Source of the DNA: Skermanella sp. TT6
GTDB lineage: Bacteria; Pseudomonadota; Alphaproteobacteria; Azospirillales; Azospirillaceae
Length of the DNA stretch: 64,000 nucleotides
Assembly: GCF_016653635.2 (NCBI RefSeq)
Contig: NZ_CP067422.1
Span: 411,997 to 475,996 of the forward strand
Direction: 5' to 3'
The translations under genes were made by a program, and so were the position numbers. The notes under the pieces are model-generated. The model ran no database searches, had not been told where the DNA came from, and saw only the letters and a list, made by a program, of their open reading frames with translations. Position 1 is the first letter of the stretch. Each line of letters starts with the position of its first letter. Shown here piece after piece: positions 1 through 10,512 of this stretch.

Positions 1-1
1 T

Positions 2-115
2 GGCCGGGCGTTGCGCACGGTCGGCGACCGGCTGCTGGAAACCGCTTGCGCCATGTTGCGTGGCCGCGGCTTGTACGACCCGCAACGCGCCGGGCGGACA
101 CGCCAAGCCGCCTGA
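2..115 (+). mobile_element. C-terminal fragment of a transposase, IS110-like
   Basis: The reading frame is open from the window edge and stops at 113-115, giving 37 residues. The segment around RALRTVGDRLLETACAMLR followed by LYDP resembles the extreme C terminus of IS110/IS116-type transposases. Only this end is visible, so family assignment is tentative and I cannot tell whether the element is intact to the left. It marks a probable insertion sequence next to the oxalate cluster. Confidence 0.4.
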
Positions 116-194
116 AGCAAGCCTCTGAAACTGGGCGGAGGTGATACTGTCCCTTACATCCGATGGAGGCGGCGCTTCCGGCGGAACGGCACGA

Positions 195-242
195 GTCAAG
201 CCCGTGCCGCCATCGGCGGTGACCCGCAGGGTCAGGCTTGAC
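195..242. repeat. Inverted repeat in the IS/iclR intergenic region
   Basis: An 8-bp arm GTCAAGCC (195-202) is matched by GGCTTGAC (235-242), with a small GC hairpin between. The GTCAAGCC core recurs in the larger palindrome pair at 1311-1398, so this is probably a degenerate member of the same intergenic repeat family. The rest of 116-336 shows no gene. Confidence 0.45.
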
Positions 243-336
243 GCGTGTCGGGCCGTCGGGAACCATAATCATCGGACGTAAGGGGCACCCCCAGACACTA
301 CTCGGATCATTGACAAGCGGTGGGGAGTCCCTCCCC

Positions 337-1185
337 TCACCCCGGCGCCGTGCCGCCCAGCTCGTTGGTCACCGCGGCGGCGGCCTGCCGCACCAGCCCG
401 CCCAGCGAGGCCACGCGGTCGTCGGTCACGCGGGCCTTCGGGCCGGAGACGGACAGGGCGCCGATCGGCTGGCTGCGCTCGTCATAGATGGTCGCGGCGA
501 CGCAGCGCAGGCCGATCGCGTGTTCCTCGTTGTCCACCGCATAGGCGCGGGTGCGGACCTGTTCCAGGTCGGCTTCAAGCGCCTCCAGCGTCGTCAAGGT
601 CGCGGCGGTGAAGCGGGGAAGGCCGCGCTGTTCCATCAGGTTGCGGACATACTGCGGCGCCATGCGGGCCAGCAGCGCCTTGCCGGCGGCGGAGCAGTGC
701 AGCGGCAGGCGGGAGCCGGGCGGGGCCAGGGCGCGCATCATCTGGTGGCATTCGACCTGGGCCAGATAGACCACCTCGTGGTTCTCGATGATCGCCAGGT
801 TCACCGTCTCGCTCGCCTGGTCCATCAGCTGGCGCATGCGCGGGCGGGCGAGGTCCACGACGTTGCGGGTCTTCAGGAAGCCGCTGCCGCTGATGAAGGC
901 CTGCACGCCGACATACCAGCTCCGGGTGGCGCCGTCGAAGCGGACATAGCGTTCCTGCTGGAGCGTGGTCAGCAGGCGGTGGGCGGTCGAGGGGGACAGG
1001 TCGGCGGTGCGGGCCAGCTCGGTCAGCGACATCGGGCCGTCGGCCTCGCCCAGGATCGTCATGATGTGGAGCGCGCGGACCAGGGACTGGACCGTCTGGG
1101 ATCGGGGGTCGGCCGCCGTCGCGGACGCCGCCTTGGAGGGGGTCGGCGGTTCGGAACGTATCAATGTCTCTTCCTGGCTTCCCAT
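337..1185 (-). CDS. IclR-family transcriptional regulator
   Basis: A 282-residue protein with the IclR layout: an N-terminal winged helix (LTELARTADLSPSTAHRLL, roughly residues 53-71) and a C-terminal effector-binding domain with the usual LPLHCSAAGKALLA stretch. I chose the ATG at 1185; a GTG at 1197 is possible and adds four residues. It is the last gene of the minus-strand oxalate/formate cluster, separated from the formate dehydrogenase by a repeat-rich gap. IclR proteins often sense small organic acids, so glyoxylate, oxalate or formate metabolism is a reasonable guess for its target, but the ligand cannot be read from the sequence. Confidence 0.85.
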   Translation of the reverse strand: MGSQEETLIRSEPPTPSKAASATAADPRSQTVQSLVRALHIMTILGEADGPMSLTELARTADLSPSTAHRLLTTLQQERYVRFDGATRSWYVGVQAFISGSGFLKTRNVVDLARPRMRQLMDQASETVNLAIIENHEVVYLAQVECHQMMRALAPPGSRLPLHCSAAGKALLARMAPQYVRNLMEQRGLPRFTAATLTTLEALEADLEQVRTRAYAVDNEEHAIGLRCVAATIYDERSQPIGALSVSGPKARVTDDRVASLGGLVRQAAAAVTNELGGTAPG

Positions 1186-1310
1186 CACCTGACCCACGTT
1201 GCCGAATGGAGTTCGTTCTCGTTCTCGTTCTTGGACCGGTCGGTTGATCTTCGTCCTGGCCGGGGGCGGGACTGGTGGTGGAGGGTCCTCTCCCTGTCCC
1301 CTCCCCTGTC

Positions 1311-1398
1311 GTCATAGCCGGGCTTGACCCGGCTATCTCCTCCGTTGCCGCCGCGGGTTCGGCCTGGGGGAGATGACCGGGTCAAGCCCGGTCATGAC
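1311..1398. repeat. Pair of inverted palindromic elements (REP/BIME-like)
   Basis: Two units of about 28 bp (1311-1338 and 1371-1398) face each other. Each contains a palindromic core CCGGGCTTGACCCGG or its complement, and the two units are near-perfect reverse complements. The pair could fold into one long hairpin between fdhA and iclR. This layout is typical of extragenic palindromic elements that stabilise or partly terminate transcripts. It occupies most of the 1198-1511 gap, which otherwise holds no gene. Confidence 0.7.
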
Positions 1399-1413
1399 GT
1401 TCCAGGGCGGTTA

Positions 1414-1465
1414 GGGCCGCCGGGGCCGCCGGGGCGGCCGGGGCGGCCGGGGCGGCCGGGGCGGG
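1414..1465. repeat. 9-bp GC tandem repeat
   Basis: About 5.7 copies of a 9-mer: two of GGGCCGCCG, then three of GGGCGGCCG and a partial copy. It lies just downstream of the fdhA stop and is probably a slippage-prone simple repeat with no coding role. Confidence 0.7.
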
Positions 1466-1511
1466 TTGGAGGGTTCGGGGCGGCGGGAGGGGTGGAGGCC
1501 GCCCCGCTCCC

Positions 1512-4286
1512 CTACTCCGCCGCCTGGGCGGCTTCCCGCAGCGGTTCGACCCGGGCCGCGCAGTACTTGAACTCCGGGATCTTGCCGAAGGGGTCGAGCT
1601 GCGGGTTGGTCAGCACGTTGGCGGCAGCCTCGGCGTAGCAGAACGGCATGAAGATCAGGCCGGTCGGCACCGCATAGTCGGCCCGCGCCACCAGCTCCAC
1701 ATGGCCGCGCCGGGTGGCGACGCGCATCCGGTCGCCGCCGTTCAGGCCCAGCCGGCGCAGGTCGGCGGGGGCCATGTAGGCGACGGCTTCCGGCTCCAGG
1801 TCGTCCAGCACCTGCGCCCGGCGGGTCATCGCGCCGGTGTGCCAGTGCTCCAGCTGGCGGCCGGTGGTCAGAACCATCGGGTACTCGGCGTCGGGCTCCT
1901 CGGCCGGCGGGATGATCGCCGCCGGCACCAGCCGGCCGCGGCCCGTCTCGGTCGGGAAACCGTTGCCGAACACGATCTCGTGGCCCGGCTGGTCCGGCGC
2001 GTCGCACGGGTATGTCACGGAATGCTCGCGCTCCAGCCGCTCCCACGTGATGTTCGCCAGCGACGGCATGGCCTTGGTCATCTCGGCGAAGACATCGCGC
2101 GGATGGGTGTAGGTCCAGTTGAGCCCCAGCCGGTTGGCGAGCTGGGCGACGATCTCCCAGTCCTGGCGGGCCTCGCCCGGCAGCGGCAGAGCCTTGCGGC
2201 CCATCTGCACTTGGCGGTTGGTGTTGGTCGCGGTGCCGTCCTTCTCCGGCCAGGCGGAGGCCGGAAGGACCACGTCGGCGTACTTGGCCGTCTCGGTCAG
2301 GAAGATGTCCTGGACCACGAGATGGTCGAGCTTCGCCAGCGCCTCGCGGGCGTGGCCCACGTCCGGGTCGGACATGGCCGGGTTCTCGCCCATGATGTAC
2401 ATGCCGCTGATCTTGCCGTCATGGATCGCGTCCATGATCTCGACCACGGTCAGGCCGCGCTTGCCCGGCAGCTTGCTGCCCCACAGATCCTCGTAGAACT
2501 CGCGGATCTTTGGGGTTTCCACCGACTGGTAGTCGGGGAAGACCATGGGGATCAGGCCGGCGTCGGACGCGCCCTGCACGTTGTTCTGGCCGCGCAGCGG
2601 ATGCAGGCCGGTGCCGGGGCGGCCGATCTGGCCGGTGGTCAGCGCCATCGAGATCAGGCAGCGCACGTTGTCGGTGCCGTGGGTGTGCTGGGACACGCCC
2701 ATGCCCCAGAAGATGATCGAGGCCTCGGACCGGGCGTAGAGGCGCGCCACCGTGCGCAGCTCGTCGGCGGAGATGCCGCAGATCTCCTCCATCCGCTCGG
2801 GCGTGTAGTCCTTGACGTGCTCCTTCAGCTCCTCGAAGTCCTGGGTGTTGGCCTGGACATATTGCTGGTCGTACAGGTTCTCCGTGACGATGACGTTGAG
2901 CAGGGCGTTCAGCATCGCCACGTCGCGGCCCGGCTTGAACTGGAGCATGTGGGTGGAGAAGCGCTTCAGCGCCTGGCCGCGCGGGTCCATCACCACCAGC
3001 TTGGCGCCCCGCTCCACCGCGTTCTTGAAGAAGGTCGCGGCGACCGGGTGGTTCTCGGTCGGGTTGGCGCCGATCACCACGATCACCTCGGCGTCCTGGG
3101 CCGCCATGAAGGGGGCCGTCACCGCGCCGGAGCCGATGCCCTCGATCAGCGCCGTCACCGAGGAGGCGTGGCACAGCCGGGTGCAGTGGTCGACGTTGTT
3201 GGTGCCGAAGCCGGTGCGGACCAGCTTCTGGAACAGGTAGGCCTCCTCGTTCGAGCCCTTGGCGGAGCCGAAGCCGGCCAGCGCGTCGCCGCCCCGCTCG
3301 TCGCGGATCCTCGCCAGGCCCTTGGCCGCCACCTCCAGCGCCTCTTCCCAGCTGGCGCGGCGGAAATGGGTCAGCGGGTTCTCGGGGTCGATGTCCACGT
3401 CATGCTTGGACACGCCCTCGCGGCGGATCAGCGGGACGGTCAGCCGGTCCTCGTGGTGGACATAGTCGAAGCCGAAGCGGCCCTTGACGCACAGCCTGTT
3501 CTGGTTGGACGGGCCGTCGCGGCCGGTCACCGACAGGATCTTGTCGTCCTTGATGTTGTAGGTCAGCTGGCAGCCGACGCCGCAATAGGGGCAGACGCTG
3601 TCCACCTTGCGGTCGGGCGCCGCGGCGAAGACGCCGGTGTGCAAGTCCACCTGGGTGGCCGGCATCAGCGCGCCGGTCGGGCAGGCCTGGACGCACTCGC
3701 CGCAGGCGACGCAGGTGCTGCTTCCCATGGGATCGTCGAAGTCGAAGACGATCTTCTCGGCGTGGCCGCGCATCGCCATGCCGATCACGTCGTTGACCTG
3801 GACCTCGCGGCAGGCGCGGACGCACAGGTTGCACTGGATGCAGGCGTCGAGCTGGACCGCCATGGCGGGATGGCTGAAGTCCTTCTCGGGTGCCGCGTCG
3901 GCGCCGGGGAAGCGGCTGTCGGTCACGTCCAGCTTGTCGGCCCACTGCCAGAACTTGGCGTCGGGGTCGTGCGCCTCCTTCCGGTCGGGCTGGTCGCCGA
4001 CCAGCAGCTCGAACACCAGCTTGCGGGCCGACTTGGCGCTCTCGCTCGCGGTGTTGACCTTCATGCCGTTCTGCGGCTTGCGGATGCAGCTCGCGGCCAG
4101 GACGCGCTCTCCCTCGACCTCGACCATGCAGGCGCGGCAGTTGCCGTCGGGCCGGTAGCCGGGGGCCGGGGAATAGCAGAGGTGGGGGATCTCGGTGCCG
4201 CGACGGTTGGCGACCTGCCAGATGGTCTCGCCGGGACGGGCCTCGACCTCTTCGCCGTCGAGGAAAAATCGGATCGCCTCGGTCAT
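1512..4286 (-). CDS. fdhA: NAD-dependent formate dehydrogenase, catalytic alpha subunit
   Basis: A 924-residue molybdo/tungstopterin formate dehydrogenase alpha subunit oxidising formate to CO2 in the cytoplasm. It has an N-terminal ferredoxin-type 2Fe-2S domain (C37, C50, C53, C67), two 4Fe-4S motifs (C149-C159 and C192-C202), the bis-MGD domain cluster (C232, C235, C239, C266) and the catalytic cysteine in HCTRLCHASS (C372), so it is a Cys, not Sec, enzyme. The ATG at 4286 overlaps the fdhB stop in an ATGA, which fixes the start; the open frame extends upstream but is noncoding in character there. Electrons pass to FdhB. In this cluster it consumes formate released from oxalate. It resembles the Methylobacterium Fdh1 alpha subunit; metal choice (W or Mo) cannot be told. 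Confidence 0.95.
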   Translation of the reverse strand: MTEAIRFFLDGEEVEARPGETIWQVANRRGTEIPHLCYSPAPGYRPDGNCRACMVEVEGERVLAASCIRKPQNGMKVNTASESAKSARKLVFELLVGDQPDRKEAHDPDAKFWQWADKLDVTDSRFPGADAAPEKDFSHPAMAVQLDACIQCNLCVRACREVQVNDVIGMAMRGHAEKIVFDFDDPMGSSTCVACGECVQACPTGALMPATQVDLHTGVFAAAPDRKVDSVCPYCGVGCQLTYNIKDDKILSVTGRDGPSNQNRLCVKGRFGFDYVHHEDRLTVPLIRREGVSKHDVDIDPENPLTHFRRASWEEALEVAAKGLARIRDERGGDALAGFGSAKGSNEEAYLFQKLVRTGFGTNNVDHCTRLCHASSVTALIEGIGSGAVTAPFMAAQDAEVIVVIGANPTENHPVAATFFKNAVERGAKLVVMDPRGQALKRFSTHMLQFKPGRDVAMLNALLNVIVTENLYDQQYVQANTQDFEELKEHVKDYTPERMEEICGISADELRTVARLYARSEASIIFWGMGVSQHTHGTDNVRCLISMALTTGQIGRPGTGLHPLRGQNNVQGASDAGLIPMVFPDYQSVETPKIREFYEDLWGSKLPGKRGLTVVEIMDAIHDGKISGMYIMGENPAMSDPDVGHAREALAKLDHLVVQDIFLTETAKYADVVLPASAWPEKDGTATNTNRQVQMGRKALPLPGEARQDWEIVAQLANRLGLNWTYTHPRDVFAEMTKAMPSLANITWERLEREHSVTYPCDAPDQPGHEIVFGNGFPTETGRGRLVPAAIIPPAEEPDAEYPMVLTTGRQLEHWHTGAMTRRAQVLDDLEPEAVAYMAPADLRRLGLNGGDRMRVATRRGHVELVARADYAVPTGLIFMPFCYAEAAANVLTNPQLDPFGKIPEFKYCAARVEPLREAAQAAE

Positions 4287-5986
4287 GTCAGGTCCTCCGG
4301 GAAATGCTTCATGATTTGCTTGATCGGGTTCATGGCGGCCTGGCCCAGGCCGCAGATCGAGGCCGAGGTCATGACCTTCGCCAGCTCGCCCAGCAGCGGC
4401 TGGTCCCAGCGGGGACGCTCCAGCAGCTTGACGGCCTTCTCGGTGCCGGCGCGGCAGGGGGTGCACTGGCCGCAGCTCTCGTCCTCGAAGAACTTCATCA
4501 GGTTCAGGCCGACCGCCTTCATGTCGTCCTTGTCGGACAGCACGACCACGGCGGCGGAGCCGATGAAGCAGCCGTGCTGCTCAAGGGTGCCGAAATCCAG
4601 CGGGATGTCGCCCATGCTGGCCGGCAGGATGCCGCCGGAGGCGCCGCCGGGCAGGTACGCCTTGAAGGTGTGGCCGTCCTCCATGCCGCCGCAGAACTCG
4701 TCGATCAGTTCCGTGATGGTGACGCCGGCGGGGGCCAGCTTGACGCCGGGCTCCTTCACGTGGCCGGAGACGGAGTAGCTGCGCAGGCCCTTGCGGCCGT
4801 TGCGGCCGTGGCCCGACCACCATTCCGGCCCCTTCTCCACGATGTCACGGACCCAGAAGACGGTCTCGATGTTGTTGATCAGCGTCGGCTGGCCGAACAG
4901 GCCGACCTGGGACGGGAACGGCGGCTTGTGGCGCGGCAGGCCGCGCTTGCCCTCGAGGCTTTCCAGCATCGCCGATTCCTCGCCGCAGATATAGGCGCCG
5001 GCGCCGCGGCGCATGTGGATCCTGGTGTGCCGGCTGAGGCCCGCCTGCTCGACCTTCGCGATCTCGCGGTCCAGGATCTCGCGGCACTGGGGGTATTCGT
5101 CGCGCAGATAGACGTAGACGTCGGTCGCCTCCACCGCCCAGGCACCGATCAGCATCCCTTCCAGGAAGCGGTTGGGGTCGGTCTCCAGGTAGTGGCGGTC
5201 CTTGAAGGTGCCGGGCTCGCCCTCGTCGCCGTTGATCGCCATCAGGCGCGGCCCCGGCTCGGCCCGGACGAAGCGCCACTTGCGCCCGGTCGGGAAGCCG
5301 GCGCCGCCCAGGCCGCGCAGGCTGGAGCCTTCCAGGGCGGTCAGGATCGATTCCAGGTCGCGGGTGCCGTCCAGGCACTCTTCCAGGAGCTTGTAGCCGC
5401 CGCCGGCGCGGTAGTCGTCGAACCCGTGATAGTCGGGGACATGGGGATGGGTGTGGCCGGCGTCGAGCGCCTGTTTGACGTTCTCCACCGTGGCGTGCTC
5501 GTGCAGGGCATGGCCGAGCGCCACCGCGGGAGCGTTGTGGCAGGCGCCCATGCAGGGCGCGCGGATGACGCGGACATCGGGACCGACCGCGTCCGGCAGG
5601 GCCTCGAGCAGCTTGGCCGCACCCTTCAGCTCGCAGGTCAGGCTGTCGCACACCCGGATCGTCAGCGGCGGCGGGGCTTCCTCGCCGTCGAACACGATGT
5701 CGAAATGGGCGTAGAAGCTGGCGACCTCGTACACCTCGACCAGGGCCAGCCGCATCTCCTGCGCGAGGGCCACCAGATGGCGCGCGTGCAGGGCATGGTA
5801 GCGGTCCTGGAGGAGGTGCAGGTGCTCGATCAGCAGGTCCGGGCGGCGGGGACGGTCGCCGAGCAGGTCCCGGACCTCGGCCAGCGCGACCAGGTCTATC
5901 TGGCGCCCCCTCGGTTGCCCACGGGTCTTGCGGCGCCCCGCACCGGGATGCCTGTTGTTGGGTTCGTTGGGAATGGCCGTGTCCAT
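4283..5986 (-). CDS. fdhB: Formate dehydrogenase beta subunit, fused NuoE/NuoF-type diaphorase
   Basis: A 567-residue fusion of the gamma and beta subunits that are separate in FdsGBA-type enzymes. The N-terminal NuoE-like thioredoxin-fold domain has 2Fe-2S cysteines C113, C118, C145 and C149. The NuoF-like part carries the FMN/NAD glycine-rich GLGGAGFPTGRKW (about residues 226-237) and the C-terminal 4Fe-4S ligands C505, C508, C511 and C545. It passes electrons from FdhA to NAD+. The ATG at 5986 has AGGA five bases upstream. This two-subunit layout matches tungsten-containing Fdh1 of Methylobacterium, where alpha and fused beta form a heterodimer. It is translationally coupled to fdhA by a four-base overlap. 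Confidence 0.95.
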   Translation of the reverse strand: MDTAIPNEPNNRHPGAGRRKTRGQPRGRQIDLVALAEVRDLLGDRPRRPDLLIEHLHLLQDRYHALHARHLVALAQEMRLALVEVYEVASFYAHFDIVFDGEEAPPPLTIRVCDSLTCELKGAAKLLEALPDAVGPDVRVIRAPCMGACHNAPAVALGHALHEHATVENVKQALDAGHTHPHVPDYHGFDDYRAGGGYKLLEECLDGTRDLESILTALEGSSLRGLGGAGFPTGRKWRFVRAEPGPRLMAINGDEGEPGTFKDRHYLETDPNRFLEGMLIGAWAVEATDVYVYLRDEYPQCREILDREIAKVEQAGLSRHTRIHMRRGAGAYICGEESAMLESLEGKRGLPRHKPPFPSQVGLFGQPTLINNIETVFWVRDIVEKGPEWWSGHGRNGRKGLRSYSVSGHVKEPGVKLAPAGVTITELIDEFCGGMEDGHTFKAYLPGGASGGILPASMGDIPLDFGTLEQHGCFIGSAAVVVLSDKDDMKAVGLNLMKFFEDESCGQCTPCRAGTEKAVKLLERPRWDQPLLGELAKVMTSASICGLGQAAMNPIKQIMKHFPEDLT

Positions 5987-6043
5987 GGTTTCCTGCCCCT
6001 GCTTCTTCGTTCTCTTCTTACCTCGTCCCAGGCAAGGTCCCGG

Positions 6044-6919
6044 TCAGCGTCCCATCGCCTGGAGCATGGTGCGCCCCAGGCTCGCCGGGCTGTCCGCGAC
6101 GTGGATGCCGGCCGCCGTCAGCGCCTGCACCTTGAAGTCGGCGGTGTCGTTGCCGCCCGAGATCACGGCGCCGGCGTGGCCCATCCGGCGGCCCGGCGGT
6201 GCCGTGCGGCCGGCGATGAAGCCGACGACCGGCTTGCTAGTGCCGCTGGCCTTGACGAACTCGGCGCCCTTGACCTCGGCGTCGCCGCCGATCTCGCCGA
6301 TCATGATGATGCCCTCGGTCTCGTCGTCCTTCAGGAACAGGTCGAGGCTGTCCACGAAGTTGGTGCCGTTCACCGGGTCGCCGCCGATGCCGATGCAGGT
6401 GGTCTGGCCGAGGCCGGCCGCGGTCGTCTGCGCCACCGCCTCATATGTAAGCGTTCCCGAGCGGGAAACGATGCCGATCTTGCCGCGGCGGTGGATATGG
6501 CCCGGCATGATGCCGATCTTGCACTCGTCCGGCGTGATGATCCCGGGGCAGTTGGGGCCGATCAGCCGGGTCGCGGAGCCGGCCAGCGCCCGCTTCACCT
6601 TGACCATGTCGAGGACGGGGATGCCCTCGGTGATGCAGACGACCAGCGCGATCTCGGCGTCGATCGCCTCCAGGATCGCGTCGGCCGCGAAGGGCGGCGG
6701 GACGTAGATCACGCTGGCGTTGGCGCCGGTGTCCTTGACCGCGTCGGCGACCGTGTCGAAGACGGGCAGGTCCAGGTGCTTGGTGCCGCCCTTGCCGGGG
6801 GTCACGCCGCCGACCATCCGGGTGCCGTAGGCGATCGCCTGCTCGGAGTGGAAGGTCCCCTGCGCGCCGGTGAAGCCCTGGCAGATGACCCGCGTTTCGG
6901 AATTGACGAGAACCGACAT
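6044..6919 (-). CDS. sucD: Succinyl-CoA ligase-type alpha subunit
   Basis: A 291-residue SucD homologue, close to the usual 289-291. The Rossmann CoA-binding domain starts [18 protein letters not shown], and the phosphohistidine is H248 in [10 protein letters not shown]. The ATG at 6919 lies one base after the sucC stop; the longer open frame upstream overlaps sucC and is rejected. The sequence looks like true SucD, not malate-CoA ligase MtkB. It is not beside sucAB or mdh as in many alphaproteobacteria but inside an oxalate operon. It may therefore be a second, dedicated copy supplying a CoA donor or charging oxalate or formate; that role is inference. Confidence 0.9.
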   Translation of the reverse strand: MSVLVNSETRVICQGFTGAQGTFHSEQAIAYGTRMVGGVTPGKGGTKHLDLPVFDTVADAVKDTGANASVIYVPPPFAADAILEAIDAEIALVVCITEGIPVLDMVKVKRALAGSATRLIGPNCPGIITPDECKIGIMPGHIHRRGKIGIVSRSGTLTYEAVAQTTAAGLGQTTCIGIGGDPVNGTNFVDSLDLFLKDDETEGIIMIGEIGGDAEVKGAEFVKASGTSKPVVGFIAGRTAPPGRRMGHAGAVISGGNDTADFKVQALTAAGIHVADSPASLGRTMLQAMGR

Positions 6920-6920
6920 G

Positions 6921-8120
<1,200 letters not shown>

Positions 8121-8161
8121 TACGGCCCTCCCTGGGCATTTATTCTTGTCCCGTACCGGGA

Positions 8162-8181
8162 GAGCGGGCCGAAACCCGCTC
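8162..8181. repeat. Intercistronic hairpin
   Basis: GAGCGGG (8162-8168) pairs with CCCGCTC (8175-8181) around a six-base loop in the 85-bp gap between the acyl-CoA synthetase and sucC. No T-run follows on the minus strand, so it is more likely an mRNA-stabilising stem than a terminator. Confidence 0.4.
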
Positions 8182-8205
8182 CCACGATGCGGAAAGCTGG
8201 AAGTC

Positions 8206-10353
8206 TTACAGCAAGCCGGCGGCGCGTGCCCACTTATACTTTGCGCCTAGCACCGCGACCGGGGTCTCGGTCGAGTAGGGGTAGGCCACGATGCCGTGCT
8301 GGTACAGGTAGTCCGCGGCCTCCTCGACCTGGACGTCGCCGGCCAGGGACGCCACCACCGGCTTGACGATGCCCTTGTCGCGCATCTCCTGGACGACCTC
8401 GGTGATCACCTTCGCGAACACCATCGGCGGGGTGATGATGGTGTGCCAGTAGCCCAGGATCAGGGCGTGGATGCGCTCGTCCTCCAGGCCCAGCCGGACC
8501 GTGTTCTGGTAGGTGGTCGGCGGCTCGCCGCCGGTGATGTCCACCGGGTTGCCCGCGGCGCCGAACGGCGGGATGAACTTGCGGAACGCGGCGTCCAGGT
8601 CGGACGGCATGGTCATCAGGTTCAGCCCGTTGTCCACGCAGGCGTCCGACAGCAGCACGCCCGAACCGCCGGCGCCGGTGATGATCACCACGTTCTCGCC
8701 CTTCGGGGTCGGCAGGACCGGCACGCCGCGGGCGAACTGGAGGAGATCCTGGAGGGAGCGTGCGCGGATCACGCCGCTCTGCTTCAGCACGTCCTCGTAG
8801 ATCTTGTCGTTGCCGGCCAGCGCGCCCGTGTGGGAGCTGGCGGCGCGGGCGCCGAGCGAGGTGCGGCCGGCCTTCAGGACGACGACGGGCTTCTTCTTGG
8901 AGACGCGCTTGGCGGCCTCGGAGAAGGCGCGGCCGTCCTTCAGGTCCTCCAGGTGCATGGCGACGATCTGGGTGTTGTCGTCATGCTCGAAGAAGGTCAG
9001 CAGGTCGTCCTCGTCGATGTCCGACTTGTTTCCAAGGCCGACGATCGCGGAAACGCCCATCTTGGTCGAGCGGCTGAAGCCGATGATCGCCATGCCGATG
9101 CCGCCGGACTGGGACGACAGCGCCGCCTTGCCCTTGACGTCGAACGGCGTGCAGAAGGTCGCGCACAGGTTCAGCGGGGTGTAGTAGAAGCCGTAGATGT
9201 TCGGCCCCATCAGGCGGATGTCGTATTTCCGCGAGATCGCGACCAGCTCGTCCTGGCCTTCCACGTTGCCGGTCTCGGCGAAGCCCGACGGGATCAGGAT
9301 GGCGCCGGCGATGCCCTTCTCGCCGACCTCGGTCAGGGCCTGGGCCACGAACTTGGCCGGGATCGCGAAGACGGCGATGTCGACGTTGCCGGGGATGTCC
9401 TTGACGCTCTTGTACGCCTTGTAGCCCAGGACCTCGTCCAGCTTGGGGTGGACCGGGTAGATGTCGCCCTTGTAGCCGCCGTTGATGAGGTTCTTCATCA
9501 CGGAATTGCCGATCTTGCCGTCCTCGGTCGAGGCGCCGATCACGGCCACCGCAGCCGGCTTCATGATGCGGTTCATCTTGTTGAGGATCTGCTCCTCGTT
9601 CGGCCGGTAGCGCTGGACCTTCGCCTCGAAGTCGAGCACCACGCGGACGTCGGCGGCGGTGGCGCCGTCGGCCCGGGCGAACACCGGGTTCAGGTCCAGC
9701 TCGACGATCTCGGGGACCTCGTCCACCAGGCGGGAGACGTTGACCAGGATGGTCGCCAGCGCCTCGCGGTCGACCGGCTCGGAGCCGCGGACGCCCTTCA
9801 GCATCTCGGCGGCCTGGATGCCGTCGAGCATGGACAGCGCGTCGTCGCGGGTGATCGGGGCCAGGCGGAAGGTGATGTCCTTCAGCACCTCGACCAGGAT
9901 GCCGCCCAGGCCGAAGGCGACCAGCTTGCCGAAGCTGGGGTCGGTCACGGCGCCGATGATGACTTCCTGGCCGCCCTTCAGCATCTGCTGGACCTGGATG
10001 CCGTGGATGTCGGCCTTGGCGTCATAGGCCTTGGCGTTGTCGATGATCTTCTGGAAGCCGCTGCGGGCCTCCTCGGCGTTCTTGACGCCGACCAGCACGC
10101 CGCCGGCTTCGGTCTTGTGCAGGATCTGCGGCGAGACGATCTTGAGCACGACCGGGAAGCCCATGCCTTCCGCGAGGCGGGCGGCGTCGTCGGCGGTCTT
10201 GGCGAGTCCTTCCTGCGGCACGGGGATGCCGTAGACGTCGCACAGCTCCTTGGCTTCGGGAGCGGTCAGGCTGTCGCGGCCCTCGGACTTGGCCTTGGCG
10301 AGCAGGCGGCTGACGACTTCCTTGGCATTGCCTTTGTCGATTACTGCAGTCAT
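8206..10353 (-). CDS. ADP-forming acyl-CoA synthetase (acetate-CoA ligase family)
   Basis: A 715-residue single-chain NDP-forming acyl-CoA synthetase. An ATP-grasp domain comes first (about residues 15-230, with HKTEAGGV near residue 84), then the CoA-binding Rossmann domain ([15 protein letters not shown], about 272 onward) and the ligase domain with the phosphohistidine motif SHTGALAG (H508). It converts a carboxylate plus CoA plus ATP to acyl-CoA, ADP and phosphate. The substrate is unknown. Between frc and sucCD the plausible substrates are oxalate or formate, which would prime the CoA-transfer cycle; acetate or glycolate are alternatives. Regular coding over its whole length, no truncation. 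Confidence 0.85.
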   Translation of the reverse strand: MTAVIDKGNAKEVVSRLLAKAKSEGRDSLTAPEAKELCDVYGIPVPQEGLAKTADDAARLAEGMGFPVVLKIVSPQILHKTEAGGVLVGVKNAEEARSGFQKIIDNAKAYDAKADIHGIQVQQMLKGGQEVIIGAVTDPSFGKLVAFGLGGILVEVLKDITFRLAPITRDDALSMLDGIQAAEMLKGVRGSEPVDREALATILVNVSRLVDEVPEIVELDLNPVFARADGATAADVRVVLDFEAKVQRYRPNEEQILNKMNRIMKPAAVAVIGASTEDGKIGNSVMKNLINGGYKGDIYPVHPKLDEVLGYKAYKSVKDIPGNVDIAVFAIPAKFVAQALTEVGEKGIAGAILIPSGFAETGNVEGQDELVAISRKYDIRLMGPNIYGFYYTPLNLCATFCTPFDVKGKAALSSQSGGIGMAIIGFSRSTKMGVSAIVGLGNKSDIDEDDLLTFFEHDDNTQIVAMHLEDLKDGRAFSEAAKRVSKKKPVVVLKAGRTSLGARAASSHTGALAGNDKIYEDVLKQSGVIRARSLQDLLQFARGVPVLPTPKGENVVIITGAGGSGVLLSDACVDNGLNLMTMPSDLDAAFRKFIPPFGAAGNPVDITGGEPPTTYQNTVRLGLEDERIHALILGYWHTIITPPMVFAKVITEVVQEMRDKGIVKPVVASLAGDVQVEEAADYLYQHGIVAYPYSTETPVAVLGAKYKWARAAGLL

Positions 10354-10469
10354 TGGGGTTTCCTCTCTGGTACTCGCTGGAGTTTCCCGCTTGTTGCAGG
10401 CCGTGGAGGGGCTTTCGCGGAACGGCCCTTGGCCTCCACGGGTGTCGAATCTTCTTCCGGCCTCCTGGA

Positions 10470-10500
10470 GGGGATACCCGGATCAGGTCCGGGCATCCCC
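10470..10500. repeat. Palindromic extragenic element
   Basis: An imperfect 31-bp palindrome in the frc/acyl-CoA synthetase gap: GGGGATACCCGGA and TCCGGGCATCCCC flank a five-base centre. It belongs to the same style of element as 1311-1398. It probably acts as an intercistronic stem within the operon. Confidence 0.6.
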
Positions 10501-10512
10501 CCCCGGCACCGC

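Noticed and set aside
1414-1465. 9-bp GC repeat as a CRISPR or binding-site array
   Set aside because: Unit too short, no spacers, simple-sequence character.
1701-4778. A 1025-codon plus-strand open frame over the formate dehydrogenase genes
   Set aside because: It is the antisense shadow of fdhA/fdhB in GC-rich DNA; it has no domain and the opposite strand encodes a textbook enzyme. The similar long plus-strand frames at 4304-7129, 8296-11775 and 26566-29385 are rejected for the same reason.
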